Notes under the pieces: generated by a model
What the model was told of the DNA's origin: nothing
Databases searched by the model: none
Seen by the model: only the letters and a program-made list of their open reading frames with translations
Made by a program: the position numbers and the translations under genes
Shown here: positions 1 to 5,021 of the stretch, piece after piece
Layout: each line of letters begins with the position of its first letter
How positions within the stretch are numbered: the stretch's first letter is position 1
Assembly: GCA_937925655.1 (NCBI GenBank)
Contig: CALAMC010000088.1
Span: 1 to 5,124 of the forward strand
DNA: 5,124 bases
Direction of reading: 5' to 3'
From: an uncultured candidate division Zixibacteria bacterium
GTDB taxonomy: Bacteria; Zixibacteria; MSB-5A5; GN15; PGXB01

Positions 1-122
1 ATCCTTAAATTCAGTTGATTCGGCCACCAGTCACGATTGGAAGTACCGCGGCCCGCAGTCGGGCTGCCGGTCATGCCCGTCACCGGGCATTTTCCCGTAC
101 CATCCTTGTTTTGGTTGGTCAT
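1..122 (-). CDS. katG: Catalase-peroxidase KatG, N-terminal fragment (runs off left edge)
   Basis: Only the first 40 codons are in the window, reading leftward from an ATG at 122-120. The translation begins MTNQNKDGTGKCPVTG and ends with SNRDWWPNQLNLR. The pairing of an early GKCPV segment with SNRDWWPNQLNL is the recognisable N-terminus of bifunctional haem catalase-peroxidases, which remove hydrogen peroxide by catalase and peroxidase reactions. The haem-binding and Trp-Tyr-Met crosslink residues lie outside the window, so activity cannot be judged. The start is supported by a strong Shine-Dalgarno (AGGAGG, complement of 127-132) four bases before the ATG. No signal peptide is visible, which fits a cytoplasmic enzyme. 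The gene lies 158 bases downstream of a PerR-like regulator on the same strand and has its own promoter with a palindromic operator candidate, so peroxide-inducible control is the natural inference. Confidence 0.93.
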   Translation of the reverse strand, partial: MTNQNKDGTGKCPVTGMTGSPTAGRGTSNRDWWPNQLNLR

Positions 123-241
123 ATTGCCTCCTTTATTTAAAAAATGTTAATGAGCCTGTTGTCGAGTGCCGAAAGCCATTCTGCCCGTTGCGTGAGCGAT
201 ATTATTCTCATTCAACCCATGAAAACGAGGGGCAGAAATCA

Positions 242-284
242 TCTAATATTAGACATTATACAATCCGCGGACAAAAAAAATCAA
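242..284 (-). promoter_or_regulatory. katG promoter with palindromic operator candidate
   Basis: On the minus strand, TTGATT (complement of 279-284) is followed after 18 bases by a perfect TATAAT (complement of 255-260). One base further lies a perfect 12-bp palindrome, TCTAATATTAGA (242-253), which would cover the transcription start. The -35 overlaps the stop codon of the regulator gene. A palindrome over the start site next to a Fur-family gene suggests a PerR-type operator. It is not a textbook PerR box (TTATAATNATTATAA): the half-site is TCTAAT and the central spacer base is absent. Transcription from here would give katG a leader of about 125 bases. Confidence 0.6.
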
Positions 285-679
285 TTCTTTTTCCGCCTGC
301 CTCGCATTATCACCTGAAATTCCGTAATCTCGAAGTCCTTGAGTTTTTCCTTTCCTTTGACTTCCAGCTGATCCCAGGGAATATCATAAACATCACCGGT
401 GTCAGTGTCAACGAAGTGATGGTGCTTCTCGATGTTGGGATCAAAAACAACCGCGCCTTCCTTAATCGTCTGCATCCCCAGAAGCCCCTTTTCGACGAGC
501 AGATTCAACGTGTTGTAAACCGTGGCTCGCGAGACAGTGGGGCACTTCTTACGCGCATAGCTTAAAACATGGTCCGCGGATGGGTGCGTTTTACTTTTCA
601 ACACGTATTCAACAACGGCAATCCTTTGAGGGGTGGGTTGAATACCACAATGTCGCAAAATCGAGATGGCATCTTTCAT
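281..679 (-). CDS. perR: PerR-type Fur-family peroxide regulator lacking the structural zinc cysteines
   Basis: This is a 132-residue Fur-family repressor. The N-terminal winged helix covers about residues 1-70 and includes TPQR (16-19) and the recognition helix SRATVYNTL (50-58). The C-terminal half is the metal-binding and dimerisation domain. Aligned by eye to Bacillus subtilis PerR, the five regulatory-site ligands are present: H32, D80, H86, H88 and D99 (PerR H37, D85, H91, H93, D104). Asp at the last position is typical of PerR rather than Fur, so oxidation-sensitive Fe(II)/Mn(II) sensing is inferred. Both CxxC pairs of the structural zinc site are missing: the first is D91/T94, and the protein ends in RGRRKKN with no second pair. 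The only cysteines are C11 and C46. The katG gene lies directly downstream, which fits peroxide control. The ATG has no Shine-Dalgarno. Fur-family membership is near certain; the PerR assignment is likely. Confidence 0.9.
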   Translation of the reverse strand: MKDAISILRHCGIQPTPQRIAVVEYVLKSKTHPSADHVLSYARKKCPTVSRATVYNTLNLLVEKGLLGMQTIKEGAVVFDPNIEKHHHFVDTDTGDVYDIPWDQLEVKGKEKLKDFEITEFQVIMRGRRKKN

Positions 680-685
680 TGAATT

Positions 686-714
686 AGAATATATATTTAT
701 TTAGACAATGTCAA
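686..714 (-). promoter_or_regulatory. Promoter of the perR-like gene, possibly leaderless
   Basis: A perfect TTGACA (complement of 709-714) is followed after 17 bases by TATTCT (complement of 686-691). Only six bases, AATTCA, separate that -10 from the ATG at 679, so transcription would begin at or next to the start codon, and no ribosome-binding site is present. An upstream -10 choice within the TATATA run would lengthen the leader only a little but gives poor spacing. Two half-sites like those in the katG palindrome lie here on the minus strand, TCTAAA (700-705) and TCTAAT (683-688), consistent with autoregulation. Confidence 0.5.
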
Positions 715-747
715 GACAAATATGCATGGCCGGCGAGAAAAAACGCT

Positions 748-765
748 TTTTGTGGTTCCACAAAA
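748..765. repeat. Perfect 8-bp inverted repeat, operator-like
   Basis: TTTTGTGG (748-755) and CCACAAAA (758-765) are perfectly complementary around a two-base centre. No T-run follows on either strand, and a two-base loop is too tight for a terminator stem, so a protein-binding site is more likely than a terminator. It lies in the gap between the divergent regulator and repeat-protein genes (680-925), about 35 bases upstream of the perR -35. Confidence 0.4.
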
Positions 766-872
766 TCAAATCTTCGGACCGGACAATCAGACAGGCAACC
801 CAACCGGCTGAAACATTACTCTATCCTTGTTCGTCTAATAGGCAAACGAGAACGGGGGCGGTATGAGTATTC

Positions 873-878
873 GGAGGT
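873..878 (+). promoter_or_regulatory. Shine-Dalgarno pointing to an upstream start of the repeat protein
   Basis: GGAGGT is the only good ribosome-binding site ahead of the repeat-protein gene. It lies 47 bases before the TTG at 926, too far to serve it. It lies 11 bases before an ATA codon at 890, immediately after an in-frame TAA (887-889). The reading from 890 forms a normal signal peptide, so this site argues that translation begins near 890 with an unusual or mutated start codon. Confidence 0.45.
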
Positions 879-925
879 GGCAAGTATAAATATCCCTTAC
901 GCTTGTCAGGATAACGATTTTCCTA

Positions 926-1744
926 TTGCTGGCATATGGCTCGGCGTATGCCGGTTCTTTCGGTCTCACCAGCAATGATTACGGCATCAGTTTCGGCAAC
1001 GCTCCGGTCGGGCACGGACTAAGGATCAACGTCGTGGACCGCAATGTCGAGCGGGTTGACGGGATCAATTTGACTTTCTGGGTACCGAAGGGAAAAAACG
1101 CCAATCCTCTTTTTGAGATGAACGGTGTGGCGGTGGGACTGATCGCCCCGTGGGTGCACAAACTGCAGGGAGTTGGCATTGGCGGCATTGGCCTGGCCGC
1201 GGATGATATCACCGGACTGGCGGTCGCCGGTCTGGGAATTGGTACCGACAGAATGACCGGAGTCGGTATCGGCGGTCTGGGTATCGGCGGGGATCATCTG
1301 ACCGGACTGTATGTGGGCGGGCTGGGAGCCGGCGGTGATGTTCTCGAAGGTCTGTTTGTTGGCGGCCTTGGGGTTGGCGGCAATCGAATTAAAGGATTCT
1401 CTGTGGGCGGACTGGGGGTCGGTGGTGATTTTCTCGAAGGCCTTTTTGTGGGCGGCCTTGGAGTGGGCGGTGACCATCTCACGGGTTTACTTATCGGCGG
1501 TCTGGGGGTCGGGGGCGACGAGCTCACGGGAGCGACTATCGCCGGTCTCCTCATCCGGGCCGATGAGCTTCGGGGGGTTCATATCGCTCCCTGGGTTCAT
1601 GCCCTGCACGAATCACGCGGCGTATCGATTGCGGTATTTAACTATTCAAACGAACTGCACGGCGTTCAGTTGGGGGTCCTGAACTGGGCCGGCAACAATA
1701 AGGGAATCCTGAAGCTACTGCCGCTGGTGAATTATCACAGGTAA
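926..1744 (+). CDS. Exported glycine-rich repeat protein, LA_2272 surface-repeat-like
   Basis: The open frame encodes 272 residues from a TTG and ends in TAA. The body is a 15-residue repeat, roughly IGGLGVGGDxLTGLx, running ten times from residue 85 to 234. IAPWVH occurs at 73-78 and again at 220-225, bracketing the glycine-rich core. The tail (RGVSIAVFNYSNELHGVQLG, then VLNWAGNNKG and LLPLVNYHR) resembles proteins annotated as LA_2272 surface repeat-containing, so a beta-rich cell-surface or outer-membrane location is inferred; no biochemical function is known to me. The start is uncertain. Codons just upstream continue in frame as ISLTLVR-ITIFLLL into AYGSAYA, a plausible signal peptide cleaved after AYA, but the reading opens with ATA (890) right after a TAA (887). 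TTG at 926 would remove most of the signal peptide. The gene could carry a start-codon mutation. It stands alone, convergent with the ligase gene. Confidence 0.8.
   Translation: MLAYGSAYAGSFGLTSNDYGISFGNAPVGHGLRINVVDRNVERVDGINLTFWVPKGKNANPLFEMNGVAVGLIAPWVHKLQGVGIGGIGLAADDITGLAVAGLGIGTDRMTGVGIGGLGIGGDHLTGLYVGGLGAGGDVLEGLFVGGLGVGGNRIKGFSVGGLGVGGDFLEGLFVGGLGVGGDHLTGLLIGGLGVGGDELTGATIAGLLIRADELRGVHIAPWVHALHESRGVSIAVFNYSNELHGVQLGVLNWAGNNKGILKLLPLVNYHR
1178..1627 (+). repeat. Ten tandem 45-bp coding repeats
   Basis: The DNA encodes ten consecutive 15-residue units without length change. Units 3 to 8 (1268-1537) are most alike, each close to xGGLGxGG(D/N)xxxG; units 5 and 7 differ little (VGGLGAGGDVLEGLF and VGGLGVGGDFLEGLF). 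The outer units are more degenerate, and the last is IAPWVHALHESRGVS. Codon choice varies between units, so the array is old or diversified rather than a recent expansion. Confidence 0.85.
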
Positions 1745-1771
1745 GAGCGCCTTCTGCACTATAAGCTTTCT

Positions 1772-1794
1772 CAATGCATCGCCATCGTGCATTG
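1772..1794. repeat. Perfect hairpin between convergent genes
   Basis: CAATGCA (1772-1778) and TGCATTG (1788-1794) form a 7-bp stem with a 9-base loop in the 79-base gap between the stop codons of the two convergent genes. The position suggests a bidirectional terminator, but neither strand has a T-run after the stem and the stem has few GC pairs, so termination is unproven. Confidence 0.35.
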
Positions 1795-1823
1795 GTCTCA
1801 ACATATAAAATTTCCGGGAAACG

Positions 1824-4511
1824 TCAGTCCATTTCCTTGACGACATCGACGGTTGAATCGGCATCGTTGCGGGTAATCGCGAAACCCTTCTTCTGAAAGA
1901 CCGAAACCATGGGGTAGTTGTCCGTCGTGGTTTGGGCAACAACTCGCTTGAGCCGCCATTTTTTCGCGATCTCCAGACTATAATCGGTCAGCATGCTGCC
2001 GATTTCTTTTCCCTGCCAGGCGTCGGTAATAAGAATGGCATACTCCACCGATTCATGGTCCGGATCGGCAATCAGTCTGACAACGCCGATCAGCTTCTTC
2101 CCGCCGGAATCGGAGATCTCGGCGACGATGGCGATTTCACGGTCATAATCGATATAACAATAACGAGTGGCCACGTCATGCGATGCCCATTGGAAAAAGT
2201 AGCGGAATCGCGAATATATGGTTTCTTTCGAGCAACTGGCCAGCATATCCATCCAGAGTGGTTCATCTTCGGGTTTGATCGGACGGAAAGTGATTTGCGT
2301 GCCGTCTTTCAATTCCACCACTTTGACATATTTTTCGGGGTACGGCCGCAAGGCGAGGTGCGAATAGGGCTCGATCACTTTGCCGATGGCGTCGCGGTTG
2401 ACGACGATGCGGGCATCCAGCGCAATTACTTCGTCAGGATTAACCAACAGGGGGTTGATATCGAGTTCTTTGATCTCGGGATAATCAGCGGCCAGATAGG
2501 ACAACCGAATCAGGACTTCGAGAAGCTTATTGATTTGCACGGCCGGGCGCCCCCGATAGCCTTTGAAAAGAGGCCAGATGCGTAGTGATTCCAGCATGCG
2601 CCGGGCGAGCCGTTCATTCAGGGGAGGGAATCCGAGGCAACGTTCACCCATAAGCTCGGCCACGGTTCCCCCCATTCCGGCCATCATAACGGTTCCGAAG
2701 ACGGCATCGGACTTGATACCGAGGATCATTTCAATACCGCCGCTATTTTTTATCATGGGCTGGACAGTAGCACCGTCGATGCGGCTTGTCGGGCAGGCCG
2801 CGGCGGCGTTGGCAATGATCTTTTCGTAAGCGGCAACCACTTCCGCTTCATTTTTCAGATCGAGGACGACACCGCCGACATCGGTCTTATGCGTTATCTC
2901 CGGTGAATTGATCTTGAGGACCACCGGGTATCCAATTTTGGCGGCAATGGCAGCGGCTTCGGATGCCGATGCCGCCGGAAGCGGCCGGGTGACATTGATG
3001 CCATAGGCCGCCAACAGGGATTTGGATTCGGTTTCCGTCAGGATACCGCCGCGGGCAAAAGCCCCGGCCATGTTCTCTTTGTGGAGTTGTTCTCTGTCCC
3101 AGTCAAACTGAACCGGGATGTCTTTGGGGGTTTCATAGAGGGTTTCCAGATTTCGGGCGTAACTGACCAGTGTCATGAAGGCTCGGACGGCCTGTTCGGG
3201 AGTCCGGAAGGAAGCTATTCCGTTATCGACCAGAATGCCGATGCTTTCACGCATGGTGGCGCCACCGAGCCAGGCGGCCAGAATCGGCTTGGGCGTCGTC
3301 TCGGCGAGTTTGCCGATGGCTTTGGCCGCCGCAGTCGGGTTGGTCATGGCTTGAGGGGTCAGAATCACCAGAACGGCATCGACCGCCGGATCGCCAAGAA
3401 CAATCTCGGCCGCCCGGGCGATACGTTTCGAGTTGGCATCACCGAGCACGTCGACCGGATTGCCGTGCGACCACGAAGGCGGAAGATTTTTATTCAGTTC
3501 CGCCATAGTTTCGGATGAAAGTCTGGCGAGGCGGCCATGACAGGCTATCAGAGTGTCGGCGGCAATCACCCCGGGCCCACCGGCATTGGTGATGATGGCG
3601 AGTTGCGAACCGCCGGGCATTTTACTGCGGCCGATGAGCTCGGTGCAATCGAAAATATCACCGGTATCGAAAATCCGGGTCACCCCGACCCTTTGAAAGG
3701 CGGCATCATAGACGGCGTCCTCGGAGACCATCGCTCCAGTATGCGACGAGGCGGCGGCGGCCGATTCGGGAAATCGCCCGGCCTTGAAGGCCAGAATCGG
3801 TTTGCTCCGGGCAAAGGCGCGAGCGGCGGTCATGAATCTTCTGGCCCGAGTCAGTGATTCGACATACATGACGATGGATTTGGTGTTGTTATCCTCGCCG
3901 AAATAATCGATAAGGTCACCGAAGCCAACGTCGAGGCTGTTACCGATAGAAACCAGATAGGAAAAACCAATTTTACCCTCGATCGCCCAGTCGAGCACCG
4001 ATGTACACAGTGCGCCGGATTGCGAAATAAAGGCGACGTGTCCGGGCCGGGGCATCGATGAGGCAAAGCTGACATTCAAACGCCGGTTCGGGACGATTAT
4101 CCCCAGGCAGTTGGGCCCGATAATTCTCATATCATCGAAACGAGCGGCCTCGGTTCGAATCTGTTGTTCGAGAGCGGCACCGGCTTCGCCGGTTTCCTTA
4201 AATCCGGCGGATATGATGATGACTCCGCGGATACCGGCCTGACCGCAACCGGCGACTTGCTCCGGGACGTCTTTGGCTGGAGAGCAAATGACGGCCAGGT
4301 CGGGGGTTTTCGGCAGGCTGGCAACGTCGGGGTAACAGGGAACGCCCATAACGGCTTCGCTGTCGGGATTGACCGGATAAACGACGCCCGTGAAACCGCC
4401 GCCGACAAGGTTTCCGAGAACTTTACCGCCGACGCTGTTGGGATTTATCGTAACGCCCAGCAGGGCGATTCTATGGGGATTAAATATTTTATCGAGTCCA
4501 CGTGCGCCCAT
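1824..4511 (-). CDS. ADP-forming acetate-CoA ligase family protein fused to GNAT acetyltransferase (Pat/PatZ-like)
   Basis: This 895-residue cytoplasmic fusion has the length and domain order of the Pat/PatZ family. Residues about 5-125 are the CoA-binding Rossmann domain (YPVNP at 45-49, then GPNCLGI at 132-138). About 150-450 are the two succinyl-CoA-synthetase-like ligase domains, with SQSGAL at 163-168, E218, and the phosphohistidine candidate H257 in SSHTGA. About 490-705 are an ATP-grasp domain with H541 in THKTDVGG. About 739-895 are a GNAT domain. Salmonella Pat is understood to have lost the catalytic histidine; here both histidines of archaeal ADP-forming acetyl-CoA synthetase (alpha H257, beta H71) seem present, so acyl-CoA + ADP + Pi = acid + ATP + CoA is plausible alongside lysine acetylation. 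The GNAT loop reads QGKEIG (833-838), with Glu for the usual Gly. The start is set by GAGGAG seven bases upstream; an ATG at 4580 is in frame but adds 23 unrelated-looking residues. Confidence 0.93.
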   Translation of the reverse strand: MGARGLDKIFNPHRIALLGVTINPNSVGGKVLGNLVGGGFTGVVYPVNPDSEAVMGVPCYPDVASLPKTPDLAVICSPAKDVPEQVAGCGQAGIRGVIIISAGFKETGEAGAALEQQIRTEAARFDDMRIIGPNCLGIIVPNRRLNVSFASSMPRPGHVAFISQSGALCTSVLDWAIEGKIGFSYLVSIGNSLDVGFGDLIDYFGEDNNTKSIVMYVESLTRARRFMTAARAFARSKPILAFKAGRFPESAAAASSHTGAMVSEDAVYDAAFQRVGVTRIFDTGDIFDCTELIGRSKMPGGSQLAIITNAGGPGVIAADTLIACHGRLARLSSETMAELNKNLPPSWSHGNPVDVLGDANSKRIARAAEIVLGDPAVDAVLVILTPQAMTNPTAAAKAIGKLAETTPKPILAAWLGGATMRESIGILVDNGIASFRTPEQAVRAFMTLVSYARNLETLYETPKDIPVQFDWDREQLHKENMAGAFARGGILTETESKSLLAAYGINVTRPLPAASASEAAAIAAKIGYPVVLKINSPEITHKTDVGGVVLDLKNEAEVVAAYEKIIANAAAACPTSRIDGATVQPMIKNSGGIEMILGIKSDAVFGTVMMAGMGGTVAELMGERCLGFPPLNERLARRMLESLRIWPLFKGYRGRPAVQINKLLEVLIRLSYLAADYPEIKELDINPLLVNPDEVIALDARIVVNRDAIGKVIEPYSHLALRPYPEKYVKVVELKDGTQITFRPIKPEDEPLWMDMLASCSKETIYSRFRYFFQWASHDVATRYCYIDYDREIAIVAEISDSGGKKLIGVVRLIADPDHESVEYAILITDAWQGKEIGSMLTDYSLEIAKKWRLKRVVAQTTTDNYPMVSVFQKKGFAITRNDADSTVDVVKEMD

Positions 4512-4518
4512 TGTCAAT

Positions 4519-4524
4519 CTCCTC
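4519..4524 (-). promoter_or_regulatory. Shine-Dalgarno fixing the ligase-GNAT start
   Basis: On the minus strand GAGGAG lies seven bases before the ATG at 4511-4509. The protein from this ATG starts MGARGLDKIFNPHRIALLG, the usual opening of the CoA-binding domain. The in-frame ATG at 4580 has no comparable site and would start inside the predicted leader. Confidence 0.75.
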
Positions 4525-4569
4525 GCATGAGACCAAAAGTCAATCCAAAGTGCCGTTTTATCCGCATGG

Positions 4570-4598
4570 ATTTTAAGCACACCGCTTCATAAAGTCCA
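4570..4598 (-). promoter_or_regulatory. Candidate promoter of the ligase-GNAT gene
   Basis: TGGACT (complement of 4593-4598) is followed after 17 bases by TAAAAT (complement of 4570-4575). The matches to the sigma-70 consensus are four and five of six. Transcription would start near 4563, giving a leader of about 50 bases and excluding the ATG at 4580. No operator is evident next to it. Confidence 0.35.
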
Positions 4599-4628
4599 GC
4601 GCAAAAAGCAAATATTGTAATCCCTTAA

Positions 4629-4648
4629 GGGGTGGGGAATTGGGGGGG
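4629..4648 (+). other. Putative G-quadruplex tract
   Basis: Runs of four, four and seven G are separated by T and AATT. The seven-G run can split into two triplets, so the tract satisfies the G3+N1-7 pattern four times. It directly overlaps a CCCTTAAGGG palindrome (4622-4631). It lies about 30 bases upstream of the candidate ligase promoter, with the G-rich strand opposite the direction of that gene. Confidence 0.35.
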
Positions 4649-4802
4649 CAGTGAAAATGACTTATGTGTTGCGATTTCAGAGATTTGCGGTTATTATCAG
4701 GCAGATCAACAGATCTACTCTTTATTAGGTGGATGGATTATGATGTGTATTATGGTGGTCGGGATGTCGTCTATGAGGATGGATGATGCGGTGTTTAGGA
4801 AA

Positions 4803-4821
4803 CCCGACATAGAATGTCGGG
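4803..4821. repeat. Perfect hairpin CCCGACAT-AGA-ATGTCGGG, REP-like
   Basis: The stem is eight perfect base pairs around a three-base loop. It is very strong and reads nearly the same on both strands, as expected of a dispersed extragenic palindrome or a bidirectional terminator. The next hairpin begins 18 bases further right. Only one copy is in the window, so dispersal cannot be tested here. Confidence 0.5.
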
Positions 4822-4944
4822 CTACCCGGTTTTAATATGGCCCAAGGTTTGGGCTTCTTTTACCTGGCTGAGGGCACTGAGGATTTTAAATTTTGGCACT
4901 TCCTTGACGATTTTGCGATAGAAATTGAATGATTGGGGATCACG
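4822..4944 (-). pseudogene. Possible C-terminal remnant of an unidentified protein
   Basis: A 40-codon minus-strand reading runs from just after an in-frame TAG (4945-4947) to a TAG at 4822-4824, which abuts the CCCGACAT hairpin. The product, RDPQSFNFYRKIVKEVPKF followed by KILSALSQVKEAQTLGHIKTG, has the balance of charged, aromatic and aliphatic residues of a real helical protein end, unlike the other short frames around it. There is no start codon or ribosome-binding site, so it cannot be a complete gene; decay of a longer gene is the inference. I do not recognise the family. It could be chance. Confidence 0.25.
4840..4862 (+). terminator. Weak terminator-like hairpin on the plus strand
   Basis: GCCCAA (4840-4845) pairs with TTGGGC (4849-4854) around a GGT loop, and TTCTTTTA follows. 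The shape is that of an intrinsic terminator for plus-strand transcription, but no plus-strand gene ends here and the sequence is also inside the minus-strand remnant, so the resemblance may be fortuitous. Confidence 0.3.
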
Positions 4945-4992
4945 CTAAATTAATATAAGAAGGGCATAATTTAATCACAACGGAAATACTAC

Positions 4993-5021
4993 AAATTAAA
5001 AGCGCACCCTGCCGGGTGCGC
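4993..5021 (-). terminator. Intrinsic terminator, minus strand
   Basis: GCGCACCC (5002-5009) and GGGTGCGC (5014-5021) form a perfect 8-bp GC-rich stem with a four-base loop. Read on the minus strand the stem is followed at once by TTTTAATTT, a standard intrinsic terminator. It would end a leftward transcript entering from beyond the right edge. On the plus strand no T-run follows. Confidence 0.65.

Noticed and set aside
193..210. Fur-box-like TGAG...CTCA in the katG leader
   Set aside because: Only four base pairs of symmetry; far weaker than the palindrome at 242-253.
267..296. GCGG and CCGC flanking an A-run and a T-run after perR, as a terminator
   Set aside because: The stem needs a two-base bulge, is mostly A-T, and overlaps both the perR coding end and the katG -35 box.
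188..565. 125-codon plus-strand open frame
   Set aside because: It is antisense to the PerR-like gene and the katG promoter, and its translation shows no recognisable features.
979..1554. Three minus-strand open frames antisense to the repeat gene (Pro/Ser- and Ala/His-rich)
   Set aside because: Their repetitive composition simply mirrors the 45-bp coding repeats of the plus-strand gene.
1932..2585. 217-codon plus-strand open frame
   Set aside because: It lies entirely within the ligase-GNAT gene on the other strand, whose domain motifs are continuous; other plus-strand frames at 2563-2829, 3081-3518, 3537-3857 and 4164-4592 are rejected for the same reason.
4512..4580. N-terminal extension of the ligase to the ATG at 4580
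   Set aside because: No Shine-Dalgarno, the extra 23 residues do not belong to the CoA-binding domain, and the candidate promoter overlaps this ATG.
4632..4835. 67-codon plus-strand open frame
   Set aside because: Met-rich, odd translation, no ribosome-binding site, and it ends inside hairpin DNA.
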